NCBI GenBank assembly: GCA_900642245.1
Contig: CAAAJI010000242.1
Coordinates: 1,944-65,943 of the forward strand
Direction of reading: 5' to 3'
Length of the DNA stretch: 64,000 nucleotides
Source: Fragilaria radians
Taxonomy: Eukaryota; Bacillariophyta; Fragilariophyceae; Fragilariales; Fragilariaceae
The notes under the pieces: model-generated
Seen by the model: the letters and a program-made list of their open reading frames with translations, nothing else
The model's database searches: none
What the model was told of the DNA's origin: nothing
Made by a program: the position numbers and the translations under genes
Part shown: positions 31,690 to 44,425 of the stretch, piece by piece
Layout: every line of letters starts with the position of its first letter
Numbering within the stretch: the first letter of the stretch is position 1

Positions 31690-34586
31690 AAAGGACGAAA
31701 GCACTTAGCTAGTAACTACAATATCACAAAGCAAGACACGATGATTACATCAATAATTATTTTATCTTAAAGAAAAATCAATATATCAAAAATAAATTTT
31801 TTTCATCATCTCAAAAGAGGCTTCTCTTGGTATCATTTAAGTTCAAGCAACAAAGAAAGAGCATTTAGAAACTGTGAAAAAATCTGTTTTTGCAACAGTC
31901 TTGACGTTACTTTATTTTCTAATTTTAAGAAAAGCACTCAGCAGTAGCAGAGAAAGGGCTTTTGGAAACTGGAAAAGAATCTGTTTTTGTAACTGTCTTG
32001 GTGTTACGGTGGCCATTGTTCCGAAGGTATTTCCAGTTGTCGCAAGAAAACTTCTAATTTTAAGAAAAGCAGTTGTTGCATGGGTCTCATGCTAAAGTAA
32101 GATACAATGACCACTGAATTACATTTACATAACTTATAAAAATTAGATATGTAATAGTTTATCCTTAGGATCTGCAAATGAAATTCAATACCTCAATCAA
32201 ATTTTCTCAATTAACGATATCTCTGGTTTAAGACAAAGAAGTTAAATTTCTTCGCAAATGACAGCTTCATGTCTCCTCAACGATATCAACAGCTGTCAGG
32301 ATAAGGAGTTATTGACACTTTTCCTTGTATTTAAATCAAACCTAAATGATGAAACATGTTATCACTGGACTTCTTCCATTTTTGAATCTCCTTCGGGAAC
32401 AGGGACCAATCCCATTCCAGTAGCACAAATTTGGTTTAAAAAATGTTTAAACTTGTCGTCATTTTCTGGGTAAGACCGGAATTCAGCGTAATTCATTTGT
32501 ATTTCTTCACCGGCGGCAATATCACGCTTGGCTTGACTAAGTACACCAACTAATTCTGCAAAGCGCACCTGCAACGGCGAAAAACAAATCTCTTCATCAT
32601 CTTCATCGAAGAAGAAATCATAGAGAAACACAGAGTTTGCTTCCGACTCTGAACATGCGTGATTGGTAAAAGTGGTATTGTCTGCTGTACTCACGCACCA
32701 TCCTGTCAAACCCAAAGGTTCGGACTCAAATCCATATATTACAAAAAAATCTCTAAGTTTTTGGTACCATTCGGCTTCGGGGAAACGTTCGATGAATGCG
32801 TTAAGTGCGTCCCACTGATCACGATCAAGGCGAAGTGATGATGATGCGTCATCAGGCAAAAGGAAATCACCTTCTGACACTGGCTCTAGAGCAATTAGAG
32901 CCCGCCCTTTCACAGGATGGTTTCGCACTTCAGTTGTCTTGAAGTGTTTGTCACGGTCGTACCACTCCTTGATAAAGTCTTTGCACTCGTAAAGTTCATT
33001 TCCAGGAGGAGTGCGACAACGCCATTCCTGCCATGATTTCGATGGTCGCTGGTAGCCAGCATGTGTTGCCCCATCGTATACAAGAGTAAGAGGGCCGTCT
33101 TTAGTATGGTGTAAGTATTGAACAATATCATTTTCAATTGCAGGAACATTTCTCCTAAGGAATTTATATAGAATTGTAGATTCCTCAACAAACATTATAA
33201 TAAATGAAGATGCCAACGGTTCTGACAAAGGCTAAAAGTACCGATACGAATGTCAATCAGATCAAGAAAGGAAATGGTATGCAACTTCATCGTCTTACCT
33301 CATCATATACATACACATGAAAGTAATCAAGACCACCATAACGTTTATGCCGAGGGGCTTGACTCAAAAGCAGGTGTCTGGCGTCCAATTGGTAGTGATC
33401 TTGAAGTTTTGGTGGGGAACTGTAAGCTACAACTACAGCTGAGTCTCCCAATAGAGCTTCTTTGATCTTCGATTGAACATCAAGTGAAATCCAATCGTCG
33501 TTTCCTGGGGGGACGTCTACAAAAACAAACGATCCATTGATTCCTCCTGTATCAGCGACAGTTGATAACCATTCGGTTACACTGCCATCAAATAGTCGAA
33601 CTTGAGGCTGAAAGAAACATCGAGTATCGTCATATTTTGTGAAGTTACAATTGTTGTTGGATGTCAAATAAGTATTTGCCAACTCTAGGGATGGCCTGTC
33701 AACACCTACCAGAAACACTGATTTCACACGCATGTGTTTCAATACTTCTTTCAGAACTAAAGTAGGTTCTTGAGAAAGAATAATGACGTTAAGTTCGTCT
33801 CCAACTCCCGAAATTAAGGAAGGATGGACAAGAGCTTCAGCATGAGCTCTCCCTGCCGCTTGTGTAGTCGATAGAAGATATCCATCTCGAAAAATAGCCC
33901 GTATAGGAGTACCTGACTCATCTTGATACTGCCAAACTTCTACAGAACCTGAAGATGCAATACGCATACGGTTCTCTAGATTGTATCGTTCTAGAATCAT
34001 CGATTCGAGAGAGGCTGGATGATCAACCTCCATTCGTTGTGATGATAACCGTTGTTTTTGTATAGTCCAAAACATTCCATGGAAGGAACGCAATCGATCA
34101 TTCAATCTAGGAATCGACTTGATCAATGTATCGCGTGCAAAGTATGACATGAGTGTTGCTTCGATGCTTATACGAATATTTGCATTTTCTCCCGGATCGG
34201 TCACATAGCTAGTAACAAGTTGAAACGATGTTCCATTCACTTGATAATGATCAATATTGCACCTTCCTCCACCCATCAAAGTTTCATAGCAACGTCGATC
34301 TAATTCTACCCTTGCATCATCTTGCTTGTTACTTTTATCTGTATCAATCTCAACAAAATCAGCTGCAATCTCAGTTGAAAGACTTGTAAAAGCACTTTGA
34401 AGAGTTTGTTTCAAATCATTATCGTCCTTTACTCCGCCGAAAGTTATCCATAAATCTCTATCGACAACAGTTTCATAGTTAAGCGTATACGAATGGAAAG
34501 AATCGCATGTCAAGGATGCATGACTTGGACACCAAACGAGAATCGTGATGACTATTGCCAAGAGCATTTTCGTATAAAATGAGTTA
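31690..34586. repeat. Tandem duplication block 2 (SET-fusion gene)
   Basis: Direct copy of 23470-26218. The 5' edge cuts the copia RT; the 3' edge lies about 19 bp before the start codon at 34567. Confidence 0.85.
32362..34567 (-). CDS. Secretory-pathway aminopropyltransferase-like/SET-domain fusion, copy 2
   Basis: Two exons on the minus strand, 34567-33299 and 33231-32362, 67-bp intron; 712 aa. Same architecture as copy 1 and about 97 % identical: signal peptide, unknown N-terminal region, aminopropyltransferase-like region with the same replaced Gly loop, SET domain with TFTNHACSESEAN and GEEIQMNY. Differences concentrate in the signal peptide (VITILVWCPSHA), the last part of the SET domain (FLYDFFFDEDDEEICF) and the C-terminal tail. 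Both frames are intact, so both copies are probably used. The 5' flank is unrelated to that of copy 1. Confidence 0.82.
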
Positions 34587-34959
34587 ACGGAATTCTACCG
34601 GTAGGTAGGTTAGTAGGTTTATAAGTTACTATGATGACAACCAGCAAATATTAGTTTGGGAAAACACAACGGTATTTTCTGTTTATGACACAGCACAACA
34701 ATCGCAATGCAATAGGATAATCGGACATGATTTGCAAGCAGCTTTAGGGATTAATATCCTGTTCTCCATTAAACACTTAAAGTGGAATGGCATTGTTTAT
34801 TCCAATTCAGACTCCAAATTCGGATTTGTTTTATTTAGACAATAGAATACAAAATATTTTCTCAGGATGCGTTTGCAACAGCAACAACTCCTATGTCTAT
34901 TCTTGATGCTAAATATGAAAATGCACACACCATCAATTTGCTTTAGCATCTAAGTGGAA
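34587..34959. other. 5' flank of SET-fusion copy 2
   Basis: No gene. Contains a short GGTAGGTAGGTTAGTAGG run just before the gene (34602-34618) that copy 1 lacks. Confidence 0.45.
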
Positions 34960-37640
34960 TGCAACAATAACAGTTGAAATTATTACTTTACGAATTTGAA
35001 CACTTGTTTGATGGAACACTTGGCAACAGGAACACAGATCCCTTAAGTTTGAAGATTAAAGAAGGTGTTAAACCTTTTCAACTATTGCCATTCCCAGTTC
35101 CAAGGATGTATGAGGACACACTTAAAAGAGGAATACAATGCCTGTGTGATTTAGGAGTTTTAAAACCTCAAGTTGTCTCAGGATATTAATCTCCATCTTT
35201 TATTGTTCCAAAAAAGGATGGAATGGTTAGAGTCATATCAAACTTCATAGTTTTGCATTCAAGACTTCAAAGGGTTGCTTTCCTATTCCTGAGATACAGG
35301 ACATACTATCTAGCTTAGATGGATTCACCTTTGCAACATCCATTGACCTAAGTATGGGCTATTATACCATTCACTTAACAGCATAGGCACAAAAGCTATC
35401 TACAATTGTGTTTCCAATGGGGGAATACTCCTATTTACAATTGCCTATGGGAGTTGCTAACTCACCTGATATTTCAGTATCCCAACTAATGGTTGGACTT
35501 GACTTTGTCAGAACGTACCTCAATGATGTTCTAGTAGTCACAAAGGGTTTTTATCAAGAACATCTACTAAGCTTAGAACACGTTTTAGCAACTAGGCACA
35601 GCAAACCTTGTGTAAACTCAATAGGAGTTGCTTTACCAAAAATAGAAGCAGAAATTTTTAATTTTTGACCTTCAATACTTTTGCTACTCAAGAGTTTTAA
35701 TACCTAGGCTATCTGGTTACCAGCCAGATTTTGCCTGCTTCCTTCAAATTTGGAAGCAATATTACAGCTGCCTAAGACCTTAAAGCAATTGCGCTCATTC
35801 TTGGAGCTTGTAAATTACTACCATGATATGTGGAAGCAAAGATTGCATCTACTGACACCTTTAACAGAGTTCACAAAGGTGCCTTATTGTAGTAAGACTT
35901 TCACAGGGGCAGAAGCTGAAGACAAAGCCTTCCATGAAGTCAAGAAGGTGATTACGCAACACGCCTTACTTAGATATTAACTGACTTTAACAAAGTCTTT
36001 TGCTCTATCCCAGGTGGAAATGCGCATTTACGTACGATTTTTTGAGGTGTAAAAATTATGATTTATTTTATTATCCTAAAATTACGCCATATGTAGAAAT
36101 AGTACTAGAGTAGACTTCCATATGCAAAAAACATCGCAATGGATCAGGTTCAATTCTGATCCACTGATGTAAGTGATATTTTCTTTTATCCCGTTCTTAG
36201 GATATTGATATCAATAGTATTCTAATATAACCTTGATAAGTGTTTAAGAAAGATGATTCAAGATCATCTCTTTCTTACTCAAGATAATTTTATTATTATC
36301 TTGTTTGTTCTTTTGATATAGATTATAGTAAGATTAAGAGTATTGTCTTACCTTTGTACTCTAATATAGTACATCTTTGGCATTCATACTCGATCCGTTA
36401 TCAGCCAAGAGGGACATCCTATAGCATTGTCAGCATTTCACTGAAACGCGGTGTAACTACACAATAGGAGAAAGAGAGATGCTCTCAATAGTTGCAACTC
36501 TGGAAGAGTTCAGAAATATGCTCCTTGGTTTTGGAATATAGATCTATATTGATAATGAAAACCTAACAAGATTGACTACAGTGTCTAAATCTCCTCACAT
36601 ATAAAGATAGCACTGCACCATTGAAGAATTTGGTCCAACAATAGAGTATATCCCTAAAACACTTAGGAAGCCCAACTTAAGTTGGTACCATATGGCTTTA
36701 CAACATCCAGGTATCCAACCAGCAGATCAAACAACACGTTCACATCTGGTATGGTCAGGACTCAGCAAGTATGCTGATAACACACCAAACACTGTCACCA
36801 ACATCAAAGATGTAAAAATCCCAGTAAGAAATACAGACACCTATCTTTAAAAGATATTTTGCAAAAGCCTTGTGGCAAAATTTGTGCTGACCATTTAGCG
36901 CCATACACTATTTCAACAAAGCATGAGAAAGAACTTACTCTACACACTCTCAACATGTGACCCAGCAACTGCCTGGTTTGAAGTGGTTGAAATTTGGAAT
37001 AAAATATCCAAAGGAAACGCAAAGTTACTAGACCAAACATGGTTCTGCACATATTCAAGCCCAAAGAGGTGCATAAGTCACAAAGGGAACGAATTCCTTG
37101 GTGAAGAGTTTCAAGAAGTCTTACAGTCATATGGGGTAAAGTCAGCTGTAACAACTGTCAAAACCTCAAGCTAATTTTGTTGAATGTGTACACTAAACCT
37201 TAGGGAACATGTTACTACGTTCGAATGAGCTTGAAGATCATGATTTTGATTATCAAGATCCGCAGAAAAGAGGCCTCATATGCCAATACACAAAGAAAAC
37301 TCTAAAAAAGTTACACACGAATATAAAGTGAATGATCAAGCATTACTTGAGAGAGGGATACCTCAAAGCAAATTAAGTTTACAATGAGATGGACCGTATC
37401 AAATATTACGAGTTCCGGGTTAGGGGTTGAAACCAATGTTCTTTGAAGTTCATAAAAGTGTGACTACATAAAATATTCCAAGGAGTGAAAAACAATCATG
37501 GACAGCTTCAAAAGTTTATCCTTAATGACGAAATGTGAGAAAATGAACTAAAAGCAAAAAATATGCTGAAACTAACAACACACTTAAGAGGAAGAAGTAA
37601 ATTCACAATAAAAGAATGCAAAAATTGATAATAATGAATA
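34960..37640 (+). pseudogene. Decayed Ty3/gypsy element (RT, RNase H, integrase)
   Basis: RT: LLYEFEHLFDGTLGNRNTDP at about 34977, VPKKDGMVRVISNF, a DLSMGYYTIHL block at 35350, VFPMGEYSYLQLPMGVANSP at 35408, VRTYLNDVLVVTKG (YxDD altered to YLNDV). RNase H-like text SQEGHPIAL resumes at 36393 after an insertion. Integrase debris: STCDPATAWFEVVEI and SHKGNEFLGEEFQEVLQSYG at 36945-37130. Many stops. Downstream to 37640 only scattered gypsy C-terminal words are seen. Confidence 0.8.
36005..36392. mobile_element. About 390-bp insertion inside the gypsy RNase H (solo LTR or MITE?)
   Basis: The gypsy frame breaks after SFALSQ at about 36015 and resumes with VISQEGHP at about 36387. The intervening AT-rich DNA is non-coding, and contains an inverted repeat TGGATCAG-N8-CTGATCCA at about 36134-36157 and a GATATTGATATC palindrome. 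No target duplication could be fixed by eye. Confidence 0.45.
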
Positions 37641-39144
37641 GAATAATGAAGCAAAGCCGGAAAGAAGTAAAGAAATTTAACTTCTCAAGGTTTTGGAGGG
37701 AAATGCAGCAACCAGAAAGATCTTAAAGCAAATTTTTCTCTGAAAGTGTGAACTATGTAAACCTCTTATTGACAATCATAATCATAGCGACAAGTAGTTG
37801 TGCTAGTTGGGACTGGAATTTAAATAAACTTAATGTGATGCATAATATAAGAGCAATGATGTCCGACAATAAAGATAAACGGAAACCTGCAATGAGGAAA
37901 TAACAGGTATTACAAGCAGGAACCAATCGAGTGAGGATCAATGCAAGAGTGTTTGAACGAAAAGACGGAAAGCACTACAAGAGTTGAGACGCCGCAATCT
38001 TAGGGATAAATAAGATAGCAATTAAATTTCTATTGATTGTGATGTCTATAACCAGGTGGACTATTGTTTTGACTGGCGTTCAGAAAACATTTCTAAATGT
38101 TCGATTGGATAAAGAGCTTTATGTGTATTTACTAGAAGATTTCATACAACTTTGTATTTGGGCGTATATTGGAGCAACTCGTATTAGAAATTTAGAGAGG
38201 CTATGCAGCTCATATATAGATGGTCTCAGTACACATCATCATGAAAAGATTGAAGATGCCATTAGCTTGCTACATGGGATGTGCGGAGATTCATTCAATT
38301 TGAAGGGTCTACCAAAATCCAGTTGTGTGGGCGAGTACCATACTATGGACTATGCAATATAGTATAAAATAATTAGGGGTTAGGGCCTCTATAATTTGAC
38401 GGAAATTACAATGTTGAAGTGAGCAGAGAAAGAACGCACTTAATTTGCCTTGGCTTGGGAATTTTCAACTGGAGATAAATCTGGTGTTGAAGGAGGGAGT
38501 CAAAAGTACGAATAATCCGCAGAAGGAAGGCATTCAAGCAAGGAAAATGCAATGAACAGACTATCACCAATCGTTAAGTAACCTTGTTGCCTAACGTTCC
38601 AAATGAGGCAAATGAGACAAAAGGAAAAGATGTGGGTGAAAAGTTCAACAATATTTTTTCCAAAAGATCATTTGTCTGAAGAAAATGGGGTGCTTTACAG
38701 TAGAGTATACTCACTTGTGGATAAAGAAGTGTATGCGTCCCAATGGAATCCAATAGGATTCTTTTCACAAGGGGAAATGAGCTGGCATATTTCAAGAATT
38801 CCTTCAAGATATGTTAGGAGCTTGGATCTACATTGGTACAAGTGAAATTAGCTTTGATGTGAATGTCTGCATGCATGAAAATTATCTTGATTTGTAGGGA
38901 CGCTTTTTTGAATTGAAGCGGAGGGATAACCAATGCCATGTCTCATTCAACTCTAAGGTATACTGCAACTTGTCAGCTTTCAATACGTCTCATAGTTTGC
39001 AAGGATATCTTAGTTTACTTAAATGGAAGTACTCAAAGAGTTGTAAAAATGCATGATGACTTGCGGCGACTTTCAATAATAAAAGAATATTTGCCTTTCT
39101 AATGGTTAGAGAGCAAACCAGACTTATCTTTGTACGCATCGAAA
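37641..39144. other. Retroelement debris and unassigned sequence
   Basis: Apart from the possible copia RT fragment at 38033-38362, nothing with a recognisable domain. A frame at 38603-38845 (RVYSLVDKEVYASQWNP) looks coding-like but starts and stops without family support. Confidence 0.4.
38033..38362 (+). pseudogene. Possible copia reverse-transcriptase fragment
   Basis: The string QKTFLNVRLDKELYVYLLED resembles the copia RT block VKTAFLNG.LDEE.YV..P. The rest of the 109-codon frame does not match. Weak. Confidence 0.3.
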
Positions 39145-39849
39145 CTACATGATCATACGTTGGATCGGAGACGCCATATGCAAGATCATTTTCCAACTCC
39201 CTTCTTCTCGTCGATACACATTGAGACATTCCAGTCGCCCACCTCCTGGAGTCACTTCGACACAACTACATAAGGCTGTCCGACCCGAAATTTCAATCTT
39301 GGTCCGACTCGGTTGGATGATAAAATTGGATGGACTCGACGAAAAGATTTGTGACCATGTTTCTAAGATTGCATCTCTACCGAGACATTCTTCAGAGCCT
39401 GGATGGATACACCGTACAATGGAGTCATCAAAACTCCAGAGTTCACTCATCATATCGATATTTCGATTCGAGAAGGCATCGTAAAATGTCACTTGGGCCT
39501 TGCGAACACCAAATTCAGCAATGGCTTTGGCGTGATCGATTTTCTCCAGAAGGGTTTGACGTATTTCATCTGAAAGATTGACATCAGCTACCTGTGATTC
39601 CCAAAGAGGTAATAATGCGACAGGATCACCATCAGAAATCAGAGTCCCGGGACGGATGGGAGTACAATGAAGTCCATTGGGCTTCAAAGGTTTTAAAACA
39701 CAAACACCACCGTAAAATGTACGAGTCCTAGAAGGACTCTGAATTTTCCAAGCAGCGATTGAATAATTGGAAATTAATGCAGATATTAGGACAAAGAGGA
39801 ATGAATAATGATGTTTCACATGTTGGAATCGAACTCTTAATATTTCCAT
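39145..39849 (-). CDS. SnoaL-like (NTF2-fold) protein with leader sequence
   Basis: Single exon, 234 aa, ATG at 39849. Hydrophobic N-terminal segment (about residues 15-33, SFLFVLISALISNYSIAA) suggests a signal peptide; what follows (WKIQSPSRTRTF) is not a clear plastid motif. Residues about 105-225 fit the SnoaL_3/NTF2-like fold: AQVTFYDAFSNRNIDMMSEL, W/HPG block (SIVRCIHPGSEECLGRDAIL) and ETWSQIF. Family members with this CIHPG..G...V..SW pattern occur in cyanobacteria and plant chloroplasts; function unknown. Confidence 0.8.
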   Translation of the reverse strand: MEILRVRFQHVKHHYSFLFVLISALISNYSIAAWKIQSPSRTRTFYGGVCVLKPLKPNGLHCTPIRPGTLISDGDPVALLPLWESQVADVNLSDEIRQTLLEKIDHAKAIAEFGVRKAQVTFYDAFSNRNIDMMSELWSFDDSIVRCIHPGSEECLGRDAILETWSQIFSSSPSNFIIQPSRTKIEISGRTALCSCVEVTPGGGRLECLNVYRREEGSWKMILHMASPIQRMIM

Positions 39850-42221
39850 GTTGTCAAAAAGAGCAATTCAAACTCTTCAATTTCAGCTGCTCCCCTGAAT
39901 TTTCTATCTTGAGTAAGGTTAAGGAATTTCAAAACTTTTCCGTTAAAATAATTCCCATCAGGCATGCATCGCCACCTCCAGACGCATTCATGAACCTTTG
40001 CCAAGAGCTCTCTTTGGAAATTATATATAATCAACAATCCCAGCAAATATACACTCAAACTGACTTTAAGTGGTATTGCAGCTGAATGTGAGAGGGCATG
40101 TACCCACTATTCTGGTATTATGAACAAAACATTTACACTAATAGGCAAAAATCCCCAAAACAATATGTTAACTTTCTCCGCGAAAAAATATGATTATTGA
40201 AACTTCAGCAGGAGCGGTGATGACTCGAAATGGGCAAAACATAGCTAACAAACATGCAAGAAACAAAACCAAGATTTACCACCTTACAATCATTTGACAA
40301 TACAGCCCTTCTCGTTGCAATAAATAGTGCTTGCATTTTTGATAACGTTTCTAATTGAAGTAATGCACTGATCCTGATTCAACCAATTCGCAATGCTGGC
40401 TTAGACATAATACAACTATGCCTTTGGAATATTCCATATCCATAAAGTCCAAGTGTTGCTTTTTACATTTGTAAGGCTCCAAGGCGCAAAACAATTCAAC
40501 AGTTTCCATCATTCTTTTGCTTTCTCTTTATTTTACAATCCTCTTGTTGGTCAAATTATTGTTAGTGGTGAGATCACAGAAAAGCTTTAGAGTTAATTCC
40601 ACCGTAAAAATTGATAATCAAGAAAAGAACAATTTGTTGTGACATTAACATGATTGCAGTGGTATTGATGACCAATTGATACGCTAGAGGTTGCAAAGAC
40701 TATTAAGAGCCGAATAAAGCTATTTTGATACATATAACAGCTCTAGGAGAACATTTGAGGACCTTGAAGTGGGTTATCTGTTTTACTTCTGGTATATGAC
40801 TAGATTTATTCTGGTCTCTGGCCCGAGAGTGTATGCATGATCTATGTGTGTTTACGCTTGTAAGGGAGCCAAATAGGAAAATTTTCGAACCGATAAAGAA
40901 TGCGATCAATTCATTATCTTGTTTTGTTCATCTTCCGCTCTCTACCCTGAAGGTTATTTGTAAAGTTATGATATGAGTGAAAGGGTAAAGAAATGTCATT
41001 TTATGATCTACTTTCTTGGCTTGTGACGTTTGTATTGCTAGTTTGAACAACGCGATCAAGGATAATTGAATGTTGATGTTTCATCCTGCAAATACAAAAA
41101 ACGTGCACTCATTCATTTGCTTATTGATATCTTAGATACATCCTGTGATAGAACAGAAGTGATATGTGAATATTGAATGGCCATTTTTTGTGACAATACC
41201 TTTGTGGAAACACCCTCATTTGATTCTGATACACTAATTTTTTATTACACTTATTTTTGAAGATTCCATTGGTTCAAGCCAGAATGATTTTTTCACTTGA
41301 TTGTAGAGTTGGTGTAAGTTATAAGTTTCTCTCAAACAAGTTGTTTTCAAACAAAATATCATCCTCCGATTGTTCAAATTCTGGATCACTACTGCAAAAG
41401 CGCATCAATTTAAACACTTTATATATAAACTATCTTTTGAAGTATGCTTCGACATTATCTGGCCAATTAATTCATCTATACAGATTGAGGAAAGATATTC
41501 TGAATTTCATGTACACAAGTCAAATTGCATTTGTTATACATAATCTTTTTTCTGTACATCAGTGAAAAAATGTCTCTGACTTGTCATCCCTGCTTTCAAT
41601 TATTTTAACCGCATTAGACAAACTGAAGGTGTAAGTAATGATATCAAGATGGCATTACATATATTTTGATATTGCTAGATAGGTTTAGAAATAGCTCGAC
41701 AGACATAGGCAAAGTTAAGATAATACATCAAAAACAATGATAAGAATCCTTCCACATTAGAGAGAAAATTATATGCTGCATGAATTTTTGGATCTGCGTA
41801 GACCATGAATGGATTTGATTTCAATATAAAGTTGAAAATTCCAAATGCCAAGATATGGATGTGATAAATACATTTGAATTTGATGTTGAGTAAAATCCAA
41901 AAGAAAGACGCCACATTACTTGATTGAGGAAATTGGAGGGTCAAACTAACACAATTAGTCAACTGGTTTGTGCCCAGGATAACATTGGAATCAAAATTGA
42001 GAGGAATGACAACAAAAAGTACTACATTTTGAGAAAAATGGATTAAAACTAAGAATGTTGCATAGGTAGAGGATAAATCTTCTTTTCCATCTCATTCTGT
42101 ACAGAATTTTCCTGCCCAATTCGTCTCATCAAGGAATATAGATAAGCTAAATCACCAAATTTGTCATTCACTTAGGATGCTAAACATCATCGTAAACATA
42201 GAATTGTGTCCATTGCCATTC
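39850..42221. other. Long AT-rich intergenic region
   Basis: 2.4 kb with no gene I can support. A hydrophobic minus-strand frame at 41675-41962 and a plus-strand frame at 41257-41565 have no ATG-backed or domain-backed case. Confidence 0.5.
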
Positions 42222-43109
42222 TTATAGTTTGCGCTTCACCAAAAAAACATTCCTTGGTTCCGATCCATTTTTCGCTGAATCTACAGTAATCATGACAATT
42301 GGTTCTCGTGTACCTCCAGAGACTCGAACTCGAAGAGAATTATCAACCTTCAAGAATCCAGGGTCGTAACCCCACTCGTGCGAGTCACCACAGAGATACA
42401 GAACCGAAATGTTTCTTGGGAAATCATTCTTTAGAAATCGGCTCAATGGCTTGAAAAAACGAGAATGACGCCGTACAGGATCTGCATGACCAAATAAAAT
42501 GACAGAATGAATCAATTGCTTGTTCTTCCTCATCAATCGCTTAACCCATTGCACTTGGTCATCGAGACGTGAGTTCCATTCATCTTGATCGCGAACATTC
42601 CCTCCAACTAAATTCAGTCCTATAAATAGTGTCATCTTGTATCGAAAGGTAAAAGTTTCAGGACGGTTAGCCAGCTGCTCAACTTGTATCCCATGCTTCC
42701 AATACTTTTTATCGTATCTGCCAAAAGTATTCCTCCACAATTTCAGTGCTTGGCTTGGTTCTATATTGGAACAATCATTGTATTCATTGTCTCCCAGAGT
42801 AATAAAGACGGGAACTGGAGAATGTTTTAGGATAGAATCCGCCTCATCCAAGGCCAATTGACCACAAGGAGTATGCTCTGACTTGATATCTCCGAGATGG
42901 ACCATAAAGTCCGCATTCGATTCTAGTGCCTTTATTTGCCTTGAAAGAACAACACTTTCACGTTGTGAATAAGGAACATCTGCAATCACAAAAAAAGATG
43001 TTTGGTTTCTTCGATTCCCATCTATTGCCAATGTGGTACCAATAATTAATGCGCAACACATCCACCACTCGATAGAAGAAGCATTCATCACAGATAAGAA
43101 TGATTGCAT
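42222..43109 (-). CDS. Secreted calcineurin-like metallophosphoesterase
   Basis: Single exon, 295 aa from the ATG at 43109 (the frame upstream starts with TTG). N-terminal hydrophobic signal (WWMCCALIIGTTLAI). Metal-binding motifs in order: FFVIADVPY (D-x-), FMVHLGDIK (GD), ITLGDNEYNDC (GDNE), ILFGHADP (GH), LYLCGDSHEW (GDSH). The motifs fit a two-metal phosphoesterase fold with H/D ligands present. Extracellular or vesicular phosphoester hydrolysis is likely; diatoms use such enzymes for phosphorus scavenging, which is an inference here. Decayed copies of part of the gene may follow at 43650-44010. Confidence 0.85.
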   Translation of the reverse strand: MQSFLSVMNASSIEWWMCCALIIGTTLAIDGNRRNQTSFFVIADVPYSQRESVVLSRQIKALESNADFMVHLGDIKSEHTPCGQLALDEADSILKHSPVPVFITLGDNEYNDCSNIEPSQALKLWRNTFGRYDKKYWKHGIQVEQLANRPETFTFRYKMTLFIGLNLVGGNVRDQDEWNSRLDDQVQWVKRLMRKNKQLIHSVILFGHADPVRRHSRFFKPLSRFLKNDFPRNISVLYLCGDSHEWGYDPGFLKVDNSLRVRVSGGTREPIVMITVDSAKNGSEPRNVFLVKRKL

Positions 43110-44425
43110 TGGACTGGAAAAGTACCAATAATTTCGAATTTCGAATTTCAACGTTCGATCTTACGTTTCCAAGTTGTGAGAGACTATCATCGCTAGGTAA
43201 CTGAGAGTTTATGTTAGACCGTTTAGACTCATTTTGTGGGATTATTTATCATCCGTTCAGACATTTACTTGAAGCAAAGAGGGAAATACATTTCTTGTGA
43301 TCTCGGAATCTGTACATTTTTGGTCGGAGTAAGGATAAGGATACCTGTATAGGCAACTTGACAAATTTTCTGACAGTGAAATTATACCTATTGTCTAAAT
43401 ATAGATGACAAAATATATGATTATGCCTAAATTGCGTATAAAGTGTTTTGTCTAAACATTTACTTATGAATGCAAAATGTGGTTTAAATTCATTCAATTG
43501 CTGAGTTGCTCAGCTGTATGTCAATCAATCAAGGATTGGTATACTCAAGATTCTGAAAGATTTTCAAGTTACGCCTCCAATTCCAATTTTGTAATGTCTG
43601 ACCATAGATCCAGACTGCAAGGAGTCCGCAATCCAACAATTCTTTCTGTTTACATTATCAATTTTATGGTAGGCATTTTGGATAAACCCGACAAGATCTT
43701 GTCAAGATACTGGAATTCTTTCCTTTGCAGTAAGACTTGCTGATTATTCCAAGTTACAAAAATGTTTGGACATATGGCTATGATATTCCTCTCTTCTGGG
43801 CAATTCACATTCATAATTTTCAGTGCTTGTCTCGTTTCATCATAAGCATGTGTTAGTGCATGATCCAAGGCAACTTGCATTCTGAGACCCTAGTACAAAT
43901 CTGTGTTGTATCGTAAATACAAAACGCGAATCTCAGAAGTCATCCAGTGCTTTGACGTAAACAGCACCATCACTTTAACTTTGCCACTGCTTCATCCATA
44001 TTTTGCCAAATTTTACAGTGGAAATGATGAGTGGAATATTTTACGGTGCATTTGATTTGTCATGTGGTTTATCCGAATTTACATGTGTTGTGTGTTTGGG
44101 GTCAAAAGTGAATGTTATTTATTTACAGCTTCGTATAATTTGTCATCTGCGATATCCAAATTCCTCCATCATTCTTGTAAAGTATTTGCTAACAAGTCCT
44201 AAATGGTGGCCCTTCCATCATGATGCCATGTCAAGAGAAAGTTTCCAGATATGACCAAGGAAATCACAGAATCCAATGACGTTCAAGAATTAAACTATCA
44301 TGAGGGGGAAACTTGGTAACGTCCAACTTACTTGATCTCTGCACAGCGAGTACCTATGTTACCGTCCGATACAGTGACGGTAAGAGTTGCATTGGAAATT
44401 CTTAAATCGACAGTTTGAAAATAAC
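43110..44425. other. Intergenic region with possible decayed metallophosphoesterase copies
   Basis: No intact gene. Contains the short degraded similarity described at 43650-44010. The 5' flank of the second sulfotransferase-like gene starts near 44250. Confidence 0.45.
43650..44010 (-). pseudogene. Degraded partial copies of the metallophosphoesterase
   Basis: Minus-strand words QVALDHA and ETRQALKI (43800-43880) match QLALDEA and EPSQALKL of the gene at 42222; RFVFTIQHR-like text at 43905-43930 and a TTTTGCCAAATTTTACAG stretch at 44002 match the TFRYK and NTFGRY regions. Order suggests two truncated tandem copies, each with deletions. Similarity is short and judged by eye. Confidence 0.35.

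Noticed and set aside
36134..36157. tRNA T-arm-like GGTTCAATTC
   Set aside because: It is the loop of an inverted repeat; no D or anticodon arm precedes it.
41675..41962. Hydrophobic minus-strand ORF
   Set aside because: No ATG-backed start or recognised family; AT-rich DNA often gives such frames.
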